Translations under genes and position numbers: made by a program | NCBI GenBank assembly: GCA_002699445.1 | Contig: PAAU01000019.1 | Coordinates: 1-41,788 of the forward strand | Length of the DNA: 41,788 bases | Direction of reading: 5' to 3' | DNA from: Micrococcales bacterium | Lineage (GTDB): Bacteria > Actinomycetota > Actinomycetes > S36-B12 > GCA-2699445 | Notes under the pieces: generated by a model | Databases searched by the model: none | What the model saw: the letters and a program-made list of their open reading frames with translations, nothing else | What the model was told of the DNA's origin: nothing | Shown: in pieces, positions 8,785 to 17,706 of the stretch | How positions within the stretch are numbered: position 1 is the first letter of the stretch | How the letters are laid out: every line of letters starts with the position of its first letter

Positions 8785-9234
8785 GTGATCGAAGACGAAG
8801 TATTGCGAGTAGAGCGACGTCTCGGTGTCGCGTTGGCGGTGTGGGGGGCAGGTAGTACTGCTGTCGGCGGTTTGCTGAGTTGGCGCGGCAAGAGTCGGGC
8901 CATGAGGGCTTTCGGACGGCAGACCGCGGGTTGGGGGTTTATTGATGGGCTTATCGCCGCGGTAGCGCATGTGAGAAATAACAATCGCACAGAGCCGCCT
9001 GGCGAAGAAGATGCAATCAAACTCCGGCGCGCACTTCTTATCAACGCCCTTCTAGATGTGGGCTACGTCGCCGGTGGCGTAGTACTGCTGACCCAATCGA
9101 ATCGACTAGCGAACGTCGTTCGGTGGCCATCAAATTACAGTGCGGAAGAGTTACGAGGTGACGGTCTAGCAGTTGTGATTCAAGGTGGTTTTCTTCTCGC
9201 TATCGACTCCGCAGCTTTGCGTGAATTGCAGTAG
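8785..9234 (+). CDS. Conserved small membrane protein (DUF6992-like)
   Basis: A 149-residue protein with three or four hydrophobic segments. The blocks AFGRQTAGWGFIDGLIA, LLINALLDVGYVAGG and GDGLAVVIQGGFLLAIDS resemble a small actinobacterial family annotated DUF6992; I am not certain of the number. The GTG at 8785 sits too close to AGAGG to be convincing, and a TTG at 8803 is an alternative. It is divergent from the third Pr6Pr gene and 33 bases before the next gene on the same strand. No function is known. Confidence 0.7.
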   Translation: MIEDEVLRVERRLGVALAVWGAGSTAVGGLLSWRGKSRAMRAFGRQTAGWGFIDGLIAAVAHVRNNNRTEPPGEEDAIKLRRALLINALLDVGYVAGGVVLLTQSNRLANVVRWPSNYSAEELRGDGLAVVIQGGFLLAIDSAALRELQ

Positions 9235-9267
9235 CGAAGGAAGGGCAGGTGTAGTTGACTCCTAGTC

Positions 9268-9705
9268 ATGCCACTTCAGGGAGACTATGAGCCGAGCCCC
9301 GTGGACTGGGTGCGACGTCAAGTTGAGCAATACGAAAGCACCGGAGGCGTCGAGGGCGGAACCATGAGGGATCGCCCGGTCATAGTTTTGACCTCTCTTG
9401 GGGCGAAATCCGGCAGGATCCGCAAAACACCGTTGATGCGCGTCGAGCACGATGGCGAGTACGCTGTCGTTGCTTCCATGGGTGGAGCACCTCACAATCC
9501 GACTTGGTACGCCAATCTGCTTGCCCATCCCGAAGTTGAGCTCCAAGATGGTGTCGAGCGACGCGACTATTCAGTTCGAGAACTCACCGGTTCGGAAAAG
9601 CGCACCTGGTGGGAGCGGGCTGTGGAGACGTGGCCTGACTACGAGAAGTACCAGCAATCGACTGACCGCGATATTCCAGTCTTGCTGCTCACTCCTACCA
9701 GTTAA
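9268..9705 (+). CDS. Nitroreductase/deazaflavin (F420)-dependent oxidoreductase, DDN-like
   Basis: A 145-residue split-barrel protein of the DDN family, which uses reduced deazaflavin F420 or related flavins. Typical signatures are [23 protein letters not shown] (34-56, in part), the block [22 protein letters not shown], and the final PVLLLTP. Members reduce quinones, nitro compounds and other small molecules; the substrate is not predictable. It probably forms a two-gene unit with the preceding small membrane protein. Confidence 0.88.
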   Translation: MPLQGDYEPSPVDWVRRQVEQYESTGGVEGGTMRDRPVIVLTSLGAKSGRIRKTPLMRVEHDGEYAVVASMGGAPHNPTWYANLLAHPEVELQDGVERRDYSVRELTGSEKRTWWERAVETWPDYEKYQQSTDRDIPVLLLTPTS

Positions 9706-9747
9706 TCCTTACGTTCAATCGACCGATTTATCCCCGGTAGCTAGGTC

Positions 9748-9784
9748 TGAACTTCCTTTTTCCGGGGAAGAAATGGGAAGTTCA
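9748..9784. terminator. Stem-loop between convergent genes
   Basis: TGAACTTCC (9748-9756) and GGAAGTTCA (9776-9784) form a perfect 9-bp stem around a 19-base loop, between the convergent oxidoreductase and ECF S-component genes. A second dyad, TCCCCGG with CCGGGGA, overlaps it. It is a likely bidirectional terminator. Confidence 0.5.
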
Positions 9785-9824
9785 CTGTCTCTCTTCCACC
9801 GCAAATGATCCATAGCCCGTGTGC

Positions 9825-10730
9825 TTAGGGATCTCCGTTACTGTGCTCACTACCGCTAGCGGAGCTTGAACTGTGAGCGTGTGAGTCAGAACTATCTGAC
9901 TGTGTAGGTACGATCGAAGACGCTTCCTCATCAAGGGCCTGGGGTGATCGGAAAACCGCTGTGGCATCAAACGAAGCTTTTCGGGAGACCCTTCGCAAGC
10001 TTCGCAGCAAAGCGCCACCCGCGAAGGAAATGATGAGGACATTTCCGATCGCCCGAGGTATATCGAATCCCAGCGATGTTACCAAGCAGAAAACAAAGAA
10101 CCGGCCCAGATTATTGGCAATCGAGTCACCTGGGACAAAGCCGATGCCTTCTTGGGTTGAAGTCAAGAATGGCCAAAACCACATGTTCATGAGGAAGCCA
10201 TAAAGGATCCCGGAGACGGCACCATACCCGGCAAGCAGAGCGACTTCGACTTTGCCTGATGCTCGAGGTAACAGACCCGCCCCCATGCCAAGCCATGCTG
10301 CGCCTAGCATCTGGAACGGTAGCCATGGGCCGACTCCGCCGGTTAAGAGAGCAGAACCGAACATGGATACCAGCCCCAGGGCGAACCCAAAACCAGGACC
10401 CAGTACTCGGCCACCGATGATCAAGACCACGAACATCGGTTGAAATCCAGAAATCCCCGAACCTAGTGGCCGTAGGGCGGCAGCTAAGGCGGCCAGGATG
10501 CCCAGCAAGGCCAGAGCTTTTGCGTCGAGCCCGTCATGAGAGATTTCGGCCGCCAAGACAACGATCAGCATCGCAACAACGACAGCGAACATCACCGCGG
10601 CATCGCCGCTATGAGCTAGGTCAGACTCTGCGTCGATCCAGAGCGGCCATAGGAATAAGGCCAACCCGATCGCTGAAGCGATGACTAGGGCGGCCACTCG
10701 ACGACGGTCTAAGGTCACAGCGTGAGTCAT
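9825..10730 (-). CDS. ECF transporter S component (probable cobalamin binding)
   Basis: A 301-residue membrane protein with about six helices, the substrate-binding subunit of an energy-coupling factor importer. The conserved run PLGSGISGFQPMFVVLIIGG followed by a Gly-rich helix GPGFGFALGL is typical of the actinobacterial S proteins that travel with CbiQ-like T components. The C-terminal 60 residues are a Ser/His/Asp-rich cytosolic tail. Its start overlaps the ATPase stop by one base (TAATG). The cobalamin riboswitch at the head of the operon points to vitamin B12 (a CbrT-like role) rather than cobalt. That is inference, since S-component sequences alone rarely reveal the substrate. Confidence 0.82.
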   Translation of the reverse strand: MTHAVTLDRRRVAALVIASAIGLALFLWPLWIDAESDLAHSGDAAVMFAVVVAMLIVVLAAEISHDGLDAKALALLGILAALAAALRPLGSGISGFQPMFVVLIIGGRVLGPGFGFALGLVSMFGSALLTGGVGPWLPFQMLGAAWLGMGAGLLPRASGKVEVALLAGYGAVSGILYGFLMNMWFWPFLTSTQEGIGFVPGDSIANNLGRFFVFCLVTSLGFDIPRAIGNVLIISFAGGALLRSLRRVSRKASFDATAVFRSPQALDEEASSIVPTQSDSSDSHAHSSSSASGSEHSNGDP

Positions 10731-12382
10731 TACTCACCCCCGTTACGAGGTAATGCGGGATCGCTCTCAGCCGCCTCACGAACAGCGGCAAGTGTGAGGA
10801 AGGGCAGCGGCGTCAGGACCTTAGCCACCTGTGGCGCAAAGACTGGGGATGCGGTTGCCGCAGCTGATGCTTCTGCGTCCAAGACAATATCTGCGTCACC
10901 AATCATGAGAACTCGGGTGCATGCAGCAGCCACCAACTCAACATCATGAGTAGCAACAATCACCGCCTGCCCGGCTACGGCCAACTCACGCAGTAGCTCG
11001 GTGAGTGTGACCTTGGCCGAATAGTCCAGACCTCTCGTGGGTTCGTCTAGGAGTAGCAAGTCTGGTGAAGCGGCTGCAACTAAAGCCACGACAAGCGCCA
11101 GACGGGTTCCTTCGGATAGATCTCTTGGGTGCATCTGGGGGTCAACGTCATCGCGCAGCCGATGAAAGAGTGCCAAGGTGGTGCCCTGGGGGAGATCAGA
11201 AGTCTGATCGGCTGACGCGCACTCTTCCACTACGGAATCTGCCCACAGCATCAGCGCGGGCTCTTGCGGCACCAGGCCCACGGTGGTGACGAGCTCAGTT
11301 CCCGCGAGTTGAGTGGGGTCGTGCCCACGGACTGAGATTTTTCCTGCCGACGGGGAGGCGCTACCAGCGAGCAGCTGGAGGAAGGTTGACTTTCCGGAAC
11401 CGTTGCGTCCCATCAACGCAACGACTTCACCCGCTGAGACCTCACAATCGACGGATCTAAGCACGACCCGATTACTTCGGTTGACAGATACACGAGAAAT
11501 CGTTGCAACGGATTCGGGAGTGGGCCGTTTGGCCGGTTTAGCCGGTGTCTGTTCACTGACGAGGCGTCTGGTGAGGTCCTCTCGCAAGGTGACCGCATCA
11601 CGACGAGCATCGCGGATTGAAAGTGGCAGTGGGTCCCATCCTGCCCAGCGACCCAGCTCAACAACCGGCGGGGCTACTGGTGCGGAAATCATTGCGTGAG
11701 CCGGATTCGAGTCGCGCCATACTTCGCCGTCGTTGGTTATGGTCACGACGGAGTCGGCATATTGCACGACTCGCTCTAAGCGATGTTCTGACATCAGCAC
11801 GGTGAGGCCGAGGTCGTGCACGAAACGCTGAATGGCAGCCAGTACCTCTTCCGCAGCTTGCGGATCGAGTGCTGAAGTTGGTTCGTCTAGGACCAGTACG
11901 CTGGGGTGAGCAGTCATCACCGATCCGATAGCGACCCGCTGTCGCTCACCACCGGATAAGGTGCGCAGCGGACGGCTCCGCAATGATGCCAACCCAAGTA
12001 AATCGAGAGTTTCTTCAACGCGGCGCCGCATTACATTGGGTGGTACCGCAAGTGACTCCATGGTGTAGGCGAGTTCGTCCTCGACGATGTCAGTGACGAA
12101 ACCCGAGGCGGGATCTTGTCGAACGACTCCGACTAGATCCGCCATCTCCCGCGGTGGATAGTTCGCCGTACTGCGGTCCGCTACCGTCACCACACCGGCG
12201 AGATTGCCGCCAGTGAAATGAGGGGCCATACCGTTGACTAGATTCAACAGCGTGGACTTCCCTGTTCCCGTATGCCCGACGACAAGCGCAAGTTCGCCTT
12301 CGGGGATCTCGAGATTGACGTTGCTCACAATCGGGTTAAGCGAATCGTGATAGTTAAAGGTGACCTGATCGAATCTGATCAT
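10730..12382 (-). CDS. ECF transporter double ATPase (fused EcfA-EcfA')
   Basis: A 550-residue protein with two ABC ATPase domains in one chain, replacing the usual EcfA1/EcfA2 pair. Domain 1: Walker A GHTGTGKS (36-43), signature LSGGE (142-146), Walker B VLVLDE (162-167). Domain 2: Walker A GRNGSGKS (325-332), signature degenerate LSEGT (422-426), Walker B LLLLDE (442-447). The weakened second signature suggests the two ATP sites are not equivalent. It overlaps the T-component gene by 4 bases (ATGA) and the S-component gene by one. It powers uptake through coupling helices of the T subunit. Confidence 0.92.
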   Translation of the reverse strand: MIRFDQVTFNYHDSLNPIVSNVNLEIPEGELALVVGHTGTGKSTLLNLVNGMAPHFTGGNLAGVVTVADRSTANYPPREMADLVGVVRQDPASGFVTDIVEDELAYTMESLAVPPNVMRRRVEETLDLLGLASLRSRPLRTLSGGERQRVAIGSVMTAHPSVLVLDEPTSALDPQAAEEVLAAIQRFVHDLGLTVLMSEHRLERVVQYADSVVTITNDGEVWRDSNPAHAMISAPVAPPVVELGRWAGWDPLPLSIRDARRDAVTLREDLTRRLVSEQTPAKPAKRPTPESVATISRVSVNRSNRVVLRSVDCEVSAGEVVALMGRNGSGKSTFLQLLAGSASPSAGKISVRGHDPTQLAGTELVTTVGLVPQEPALMLWADSVVEECASADQTSDLPQGTTLALFHRLRDDVDPQMHPRDLSEGTRLALVVALVAAASPDLLLLDEPTRGLDYSAKVTLTELLRELAVAGQAVIVATHDVELVAAACTRVLMIGDADIVLDAEASAAATASPVFAPQVAKVLTPLPFLTLAAVREAAESDPALPRNGGE

Positions 12383-13521
12383 GCTGCCACCGCCGCTGAT
12401 GTGTCCGTCTGGTCGGATTCCTCAAACTCGTTCTGTTGTGGCACCGGCGGGCTCAGTATCGCCGGCAGAGTCGCTATCAGGAGCAGTGGCACCAGGGCCA
12501 ATGGAACCTCGGGCCAGCTGAGGGGATAGGTGGGTCCCGACATTGCGGGGTCATTACCGAGCAGGATGAATCCCGTCGCCGGTATGACGCCGCAGGTCAC
12601 TACCATCCACTCCGGAAATGCCCAGATATCTGGGCGATATCGGGTTCGTGACACTCGCTTTCCGGCCAGTAGCGAACCAGTCGTAGCGAGGGCAACACCC
12701 AACAAGAGCATCGGCCAACCGATAACCGAAACGCCAGCGACACCGGGAGTACTTCCGTCCAGGAGGCCGTAGAGGCCGATCAACATGCCAACCAGGCCCA
12801 GCAACAGCAGACCTACAGTCGATTGTCGAGCTCGGCGAGGTATGCCAGCTGTTCGGCCATATCCCCGAGAGTCCATCGAAGCGGCAAGGGCGACCGAACG
12901 TTCCAGTGCCCCGCTGAACAGGGGCATCGCCATCTGAGACCACGATCGAAGTCCGGAGGTGGGGCGTCCTCTGAGTCGGCGGGCTTCACGGATCCGAGAT
13001 GCATCACTAACGAGGATCGGTGCGGTCGACATACATACGACTACTGCAACTCCGACCTCATAAAGAGCAGCAGGAACGATGCGTAGCAACCGGCTTGGAT
13101 TCACTAGCGAATTTGCGGCACCGATACAGAGCAAAAGAACTGCGATGCGCAGACCCTCGAAGATCGCCTGCAGTAGACCGGCCAAGGTGACGGGGCCGCC
13201 GAGCTGTACGCCGGCCATCCATTCCGGCAACGGGACTTCGGGCAGTGCAAACAATGTGGGACCGAAATTGGCTGCTCCAAGAAAGATTTCCAACAGCACT
13301 CGTATCGCGATGATGAGGAGACCGAATTTGGCAAACGCAAGATAAGAGTTGCCCCATGGTCCAGGGACACGGCGTTCAGCAACTACTACGCCAGCCGCCA
13401 CTGCGATCATCAGCAGAAGCAAAGGATTAGTAGTACGGGCAGCCGCGACTGCTAGACCCAACGCCCAGAGCCACCATGCGCCCGGATGGATCAACCGGGG
13501 AGTGGTGAATGCGTCGATCAC
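12379..13521 (-). CDS. ECF transporter T component (CbiQ/EcfT-like permease)
   Basis: A 380-residue membrane subunit that couples ATP hydrolysis to movement of the S component. Both EcfT coupling motifs are visible: REARRLRGRPT and, after ALERSVALAASM, the DSRGYGRT segment. Four to six hydrophobic helices surround them. The GTG start at 13521 is preceded by GAAGGG at five bases. The frame is open to 13740, but that stretch is a cobalamin riboswitch, so the longer N-terminus is not coding. It is the first gene of a T-A-S operon under B12 control. Confidence 0.9.
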   Translation of the reverse strand: MIDAFTTPRLIHPGAWWLWALGLAVAAARTTNPLLLLMIAVAAGVVVAERRVPGPWGNSYLAFAKFGLLIIAIRVLLEIFLGAANFGPTLFALPEVPLPEWMAGVQLGGPVTLAGLLQAIFEGLRIAVLLLCIGAANSLVNPSRLLRIVPAALYEVGVAVVVCMSTAPILVSDASRIREARRLRGRPTSGLRSWSQMAMPLFSGALERSVALAASMDSRGYGRTAGIPRRARQSTVGLLLLGLVGMLIGLYGLLDGSTPGVAGVSVIGWPMLLLGVALATTGSLLAGKRVSRTRYRPDIWAFPEWMVVTCGVIPATGFILLGNDPAMSGPTYPLSWPEVPLALVPLLLIATLPAILSPPVPQQNEFEESDQTDTSAAVAA

Positions 13522-13559
13522 AACAGCCCTTCTGTGGGCGGATGCGCCGGCTGCCGATA

Positions 13560-13745
13560 GAGGCTGCCCGATCCGCAGTCCGCGGCGGATTCTTTCGAGC
13601 GGCACACGATCGAGCAGTCCGGCTTGCCCTGTGGGCTTACGGTTGCGGGTCAGCGTCGGATTTACACCGACTTCCCTCGACCATGTAGTTGTAAGTGTAA
13701 GGCCGGAGCAGGGTGGGTCACACCCTTGCGCGGTACACAAGTGAA
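13560..13745 (-). ncRNA. Cobalamin (adenosylcobalamin) riboswitch
   Basis: On the minus strand the leader of the ECF operon contains GGGAAGTCGGTGTAAATCC (13676-13658), then CCCGCAACCGTAA (13649-13637). This is an almost exact match to the B12 box of cobalamin riboswitches. A short stem GCCC-ACAG-GGGC and AAGCCGGA follow, as in the family. The 3' part ends within 50 bases of the GTG start and its GAAGGG ribosome site, so control of translation start is plausible. The outer boundaries are approximate; the core is certain. Confidence 0.93.
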
Positions 13746-13768
13746 AGATCAGTAGATGAAGCTGGCGA

Positions 13769-13805
13769 CTCAGGTCAGATTCCTATCCCGGGGATAAATC
13801 CTGAG
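13769..13805. promoter_or_regulatory. Nested inverted repeats between riboswitch and ettA
   Basis: CTCAGG (13769-13774) and CCTGAG (13800-13805) enclose the perfect palindrome TATCCC-G-GGGATA (13784-13796). The 82-base gap is shared by the divergent ECF operon and ettA. This could be an operator or a structured 5' end. No regulator is proposed. Confidence 0.35.
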
Positions 13806-13827
13806 CAGTCGGCCGTACTCTTGCACC

Positions 13828-15534
13828 ATGGCTGAATTCATCTACACGCTTAGCAAGGCCCGTAAGGCGCACGGTGACAAGGTCATCCTCGATGATGTGA
13901 CGTTGTCATTCATACCTGGCGCCAAGATCGGGGTTGTGGGTCCCAACGGAGCGGGTAAGTCGACTCTGTTGAAGATCATGGCCGGCATGGATCAGGCGTC
14001 CAACGGTGAGGCGCGATTAAGCCCCGGATACAACGTCGGCATGTTGGAGCAGGAGCCACAACTTGATCCGACAAAGACTGTCCTAGAGAACGTTGAAGAA
14101 GGAGTCCAACAGACGAAAGCGTTGTTGGATCGCTACAACCAAATTTCGGCAGAGATGGCTGACCCAGATGCCGATTTTGATGCTTTGATGGCCGAGATGG
14201 GAACCTTGCAGGAGCAGATCGATCATAAAAATGCCTGGGATCTGGATTCACAGTTGGATCAGGCAATGGATGCATTACGTTGCCCGCCAGCGGATGCTGA
14301 TGTGACAGTCCTGTCTGGTGGAGAACGACGTCGAGTTGCGCTTTGTCGACTTTTGCTCGAGCAGCCTGACCTCCTATTGCTCGACGAGCCCACTAACCAT
14401 TTGGATGCGGAATCGGTGCTCTGGCTCGAGCAGCATCTAGAGAAGTATCCAGGCACAGTTATCGCTATCACTCATGATCGATATTTCTTGGACAACGTTG
14501 CTCAGTGGATTCTGGAACTTGATCGGGGGCGGGCTTACCCGTACGAAGGCAACTACTCCACGTATTTGGAGAAGAAGTCAGCTCGAATGAGAGTTGAAGG
14601 TCAAAAGGACGCCAAACTGCAGCGGCGGCTAGGTGACGAGCTGGATTGGGTTCGCTCCAATGCCAAAGCCCGTCAAACTAAGTCACGCTCAAGATTGCAG
14701 CGCTACGAAGAGATGGCGGTAGAAGCGGAGAAGACTCGGAAGCTGGACTTCGAGGAGATTCAAATTCCCCCCGGACCTCGTCTAGGTTCCACAGTGGTGC
14801 AGGCACAGCATCTGACCAAGGCATTTGATGACCGGTTACTGATGGACGATCTGTCTTTCTCCTTACCCAGAAACGGTATCGTTGGAGTCATTGGCCCGAA
14901 TGGTGTCGGTAAGACCACCTTGTTCCGAATGATCGTCGCAGCCGCTGGAGCCAGCGACGCGGAAGGGCAAGACAAAGCGGAACTGCCAACGTCGGGAGAC
15001 GTGAAGGTTGGCGATACCGTATTGCTTTCTTATGTCGACCAGTCTCGGGCTGGTCTCGAGCCGGAAAAAACGGTGTGGGAAGTTGTCTCTGACGGCTTAG
15101 ATTGGATGAAAGTCGGTAACGTCGAGATGCCCTCGCGTGCCTATGTAGGTGCGTTTGGATTCAAAGGGCCCGACCAACAAAAACCGACTCGAGTGCTCTC
15201 CGGTGGCGAGAGGAACCGGCTCAATCTTGCCCTGACTCTGAAACAGGGTGGCAACGTCTTGCTTCTCGATGAGCCAACAAATGACCTAGATGTCGAGACA
15301 CTGGGCAGTCTAGAGAATGCGCTGTTGGAGTTTCCTGGTTGCGCAGTCATTACCTCTCACGATCGATGGTTCTTAGACCGGGTGGCAACCCACATTCTGG
15401 CCTATGAGGGAGATTCGCAGTGGTTTTGGTTTGAAGGCAACTTTGATTCCTATGAGAAAAATAAAGTTGAGCGATTGGGAGAGGAAGCGGCACGACCGCA
15501 TCGCACTACCTACCGAAAACTCACCCGCGACTGA
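13828..15534 (+). CDS. ettA: Energy-dependent translational throttle protein EttA (ABC-F)
   Basis: A 568-residue ABC-F protein. It has two ABC domains without membrane segments: Walker A GPNGAGKS and GPNGVGKT, signatures LSGGERRRVAL and LSGGERNRLNL, Walker B LLLLDEPTNHLD and VLLLDEPTNDLD, and an Arg/Lys-rich linker between them (KARQTKSRSRLQRYEEM). Length and sequence match EttA, which binds the ribosomal E site and gates the first peptide bonds according to ATP/ADP level. It is a single gene, divergent from the B12 importer and convergent with the haemoglobin gene nine bases downstream. Confidence 0.95.
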   Translation: MAEFIYTLSKARKAHGDKVILDDVTLSFIPGAKIGVVGPNGAGKSTLLKIMAGMDQASNGEARLSPGYNVGMLEQEPQLDPTKTVLENVEEGVQQTKALLDRYNQISAEMADPDADFDALMAEMGTLQEQIDHKNAWDLDSQLDQAMDALRCPPADADVTVLSGGERRRVALCRLLLEQPDLLLLDEPTNHLDAESVLWLEQHLEKYPGTVIAITHDRYFLDNVAQWILELDRGRAYPYEGNYSTYLEKKSARMRVEGQKDAKLQRRLGDELDWVRSNAKARQTKSRSRLQRYEEMAVEAEKTRKLDFEEIQIPPGPRLGSTVVQAQHLTKAFDDRLLMDDLSFSLPRNGIVGVIGPNGVGKTTLFRMIVAAAGASDAEGQDKAELPTSGDVKVGDTVLLSYVDQSRAGLEPEKTVWEVVSDGLDWMKVGNVEMPSRAYVGAFGFKGPDQQKPTRVLSGGERNRLNLALTLKQGGNVLLLDEPTNDLDVETLGSLENALLEFPGCAVITSHDRWFLDRVATHILAYEGDSQWFWFEGNFDSYEKNKVERLGEEAARPHRTTYRKLTRD

Positions 15535-15543
15535 GGCCTTCGT

Positions 15544-15951
15544 TCATTGATCGATGTAGGGGTTGACGTTGACCATGGCATCGGCTGCTGAGACCAGGTA
15601 GCGCCAAAGTTCATCTCGATCCTCAGGTTCGAGTGTGTCATCACAATCGGCCAGGGAAGCGGACATTAACTCCAGCCACCGGTCGCGCGCGGCCAGATCA
15701 ATATGAAATGGTGCATGTCGCATTCGTAGTCGGGGGTGACCGCGCTCCTCACTGTAGGTTTTGGGCCCGCCCCAGTACTGCTCAAGAAACATTCGTAGCC
15801 GTCGCTCGGCTGGTTCGAGATCTTCCTCAGGGTAGAGCGGTCGGAGGATGTCATCTTCCGCCACTCGATCGTAGAAACCTCCCACTAGGGCGGCGAAAAA
15901 TGGCGCGCCGCCGAGACGTTCGTACCAACCGGTGGGATCAGTTGCTGTCAC
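15544..15951 (-). CDS. glbO: Group 2 truncated haemoglobin (GlbO/trHbO)
   Basis: A 135-residue globin of the 2-on-2 fold. The segment [20 protein letters not shown] followed by RHAPFHID is nearly identical to mycobacterial GlbO. The proximal haem ligand is His79, B10 Tyr is Tyr27, the CD1 Tyr is probably Tyr40, and the G8 Trp is Trp92. All hallmark residues of group 2 are present. Members bind O2 tightly and are linked to redox or NO metabolism. GTG start at 15951; no strong ribosome site. It is a single gene on the minus strand, 57 bases after the SDR gene, and may be co-transcribed with it. Confidence 0.95.
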   Translation of the reverse strand: MTATDPTGWYERLGGAPFFAALVGGFYDRVAEDDILRPLYPEEDLEPAERRLRMFLEQYWGGPKTYSEERGHPRLRMRHAPFHIDLAARDRWLELMSASLADCDDTLEPEDRDELWRYLVSAADAMVNVNPYIDQ

Positions 15952-16008
15952 AGGAACATTCTTGCAAGTGTGGAATCGGCGGTTGTCCGTGGTCTGGCCA
16001 AAAGCTCA

Positions 16009-17550
16009 TTAAGCGGCGCTTACCTTTAGTTGATCACCGTAGCTACGCTCGAGCTGTAGCCGCTCCGCCTCTGCTGCGATGCGCTTAACCATGGGCTGAA
16101 ACACAAACGCGTGAAATGGGTATACCGATAACCAATAGGCCTGACCGGCGAGACCACGTGGATAGAAGATTGCGCGTTGCCGCAGGACTGAGTTATCGGG
16201 ACCGTTGGGCTCGATGCTCCACTCCAACCAGGCTCGACCGGGAAGTTTCATCTCGGCACGGAGTCGCAGCAGCGTCGGCCGAACGCGCTCTTCCACCCTC
16301 CAGAAATCGAGGGCATCGCCGACACGAGTCTGATCTGGATCCCGACGACCTCGGCGCAGTCCTACGCCACCGACGACTCTATCCAGTGCGCCTCGAATTT
16401 CCCACAGCCAGTTGCCGGTGTAATAACCCCGCTCTCCGCCAATGCCTTCAACGACTTGCCATACCGCATCGGGTGTAGCGTCGACGTTCGTCTCGCGTTC
16501 GTCGGTGTACAGCGAACCTCCGGCCCAATCTGGATCAGTCGGGAGGGGTTCCGCGATCGCCCCCGTGACCGACGCACTAGACCATCGAGTGGTGACCTGA
16601 GCATCTCGGACACGACGAAGGGCATAGTCGACGGCATCCTTGTAGGTGAGCAGGCCCTCTGCTGGGTCGGGGATCCAGCGAGCGATGTCATGATCACCGC
16701 AAATAACTTCGACCTTCAGCGAATCAACGAGTGGGCGTGCGATGCCTCGAGGTACTGGCGTGACTAGTCCGACCCAATGGCTGGACAGTTTCGGACTTAG
16801 TAAGTTCACGGGCAAGATGATTCGGCGGCGCAGTCCGGCGACTTCGGCGAAACCTTCCATCATTGACCGGTAAGTCATGACGTCAGGCCCACCGATATCG
16901 AAAGGTCGATTAACCTCTGGGGGAAGGTCGGCTGCGCGGGTGAGATAGTAAAGCACATCGCGCACCGCGATCGGTTGGGTACGAGTGGTGACCCACCGAG
17001 GCGTGACCATCACCGGGAGTCGCTCCGTAAGGTAGCGCAGCATTTCAAAGGATGCGGAGCCAGACCCAATGATCACCGCTGCGCGAAGTTCGGCGGTAGG
17101 AACGCCACTCTCGCGCAATATTCGACCTACTTCGCCGCGACTCGCGAGGTGGGCAGACAGTTTGATTGGCGGTGGCGGGACCATGCCGCCGAGGTAGACG
17201 ATGCGTTGCACGCCGGCGACCGCGCAAGCCTGACCCATGATTGCGGCCATGCGACGCTCAATGTCTTCAAAACCTTTGCCTACGTTCAACGAGTGCAAGA
17301 GGTAGTAGGCGACGTCGACCCCGGCTACGGCTTGCGTTACTGCATGAGGATCAAGGGCATCACCTTGAGCCACCTCGACTTGGTCGAACCATTCTCGTTG
17401 TCGCAGCGATTCCAGATTACGTGCCAAGACACGGACCCGAACGCCCTTGTCTAGTAAGTGCGGGATTAACCGCCCACCGATGTATCCCGATGCACCGGTA
17501 ACCAGGTACAACGGACGGTTATCAGCATCAGGGCGAGTTGTCATATCCAT
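16009..17550 (-). CDS. SDR-type NAD(P)-binding oxidoreductase fused to DUF2867
   Basis: A 513-residue protein. The N-terminal half is an extended SDR/NmrA-like Rossmann domain with TGASGYIGG (18-26) and an atypical active-site region (VYLGGM). The C-terminal part (about 345-500) is a DUF2867 domain (ETNVDATPDAVWQVVEGIGG, later FWRVEE and RQRAIFYPRGLAGQAYW). The fusion is widespread in actinobacteria and is sometimes described as an epimerase or dehydrogenase without proof. The ATG at 17550 has AAAGAGA in front; ATG 17544 is possible. Substrate unknown. Confidence 0.88.
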   Translation of the reverse strand: MDMTTRPDADNRPLYLVTGASGYIGGRLIPHLLDKGVRVRVLARNLESLRQREWFDQVEVAQGDALDPHAVTQAVAGVDVAYYLLHSLNVGKGFEDIERRMAAIMGQACAVAGVQRIVYLGGMVPPPPIKLSAHLASRGEVGRILRESGVPTAELRAAVIIGSGSASFEMLRYLTERLPVMVTPRWVTTRTQPIAVRDVLYYLTRAADLPPEVNRPFDIGGPDVMTYRSMMEGFAEVAGLRRRIILPVNLLSPKLSSHWVGLVTPVPRGIARPLVDSLKVEVICGDHDIARWIPDPAEGLLTYKDAVDYALRRVRDAQVTTRWSSASVTGAIAEPLPTDPDWAGGSLYTDERETNVDATPDAVWQVVEGIGGERGYYTGNWLWEIRGALDRVVGGVGLRRGRRDPDQTRVGDALDFWRVEERVRPTLLRLRAEMKLPGRAWLEWSIEPNGPDNSVLRQRAIFYPRGLAGQAYWLSVYPFHAFVFQPMVKRIAAEAERLQLERSYGDQLKVSAA

Positions 17551-17706
17551 AGTCTCTTTGTTGATGGTGGGGTCTGCATCCTAAGGCTCATGCAGCGGGT
17601 CGCCAACCCCACTGTTAGCGTCCCATTATCGGCTTGATGAGCAGGCAAATCGCAGGTAAAACGCGCAAAAGACGTTTTTTACTCATATGCCCCATATTTT
17701 CTTCGA

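Noticed and set aside
8676-9044. Long N-terminal extension of the third Pr6Pr paralogue
   Set aside because: It overlaps a supported plus-strand gene, and the two other paralogues start at the equivalent of 8675.
9825-13521. Cobalt or nickel importer (CbiMNQO)
   Set aside because: No CbiM/CbiN-like subunits. The S component is a hydrophobic ECF vitamin-type protein and the control is a cobalamin riboswitch. Cobalt cannot be excluded entirely.
13522-13740. N-terminal extension of the ECF T component starting at 13740
   Set aside because: The region is a cobalamin riboswitch, the residues are not permease-like, and a good ribosome site precedes GTG 13521.
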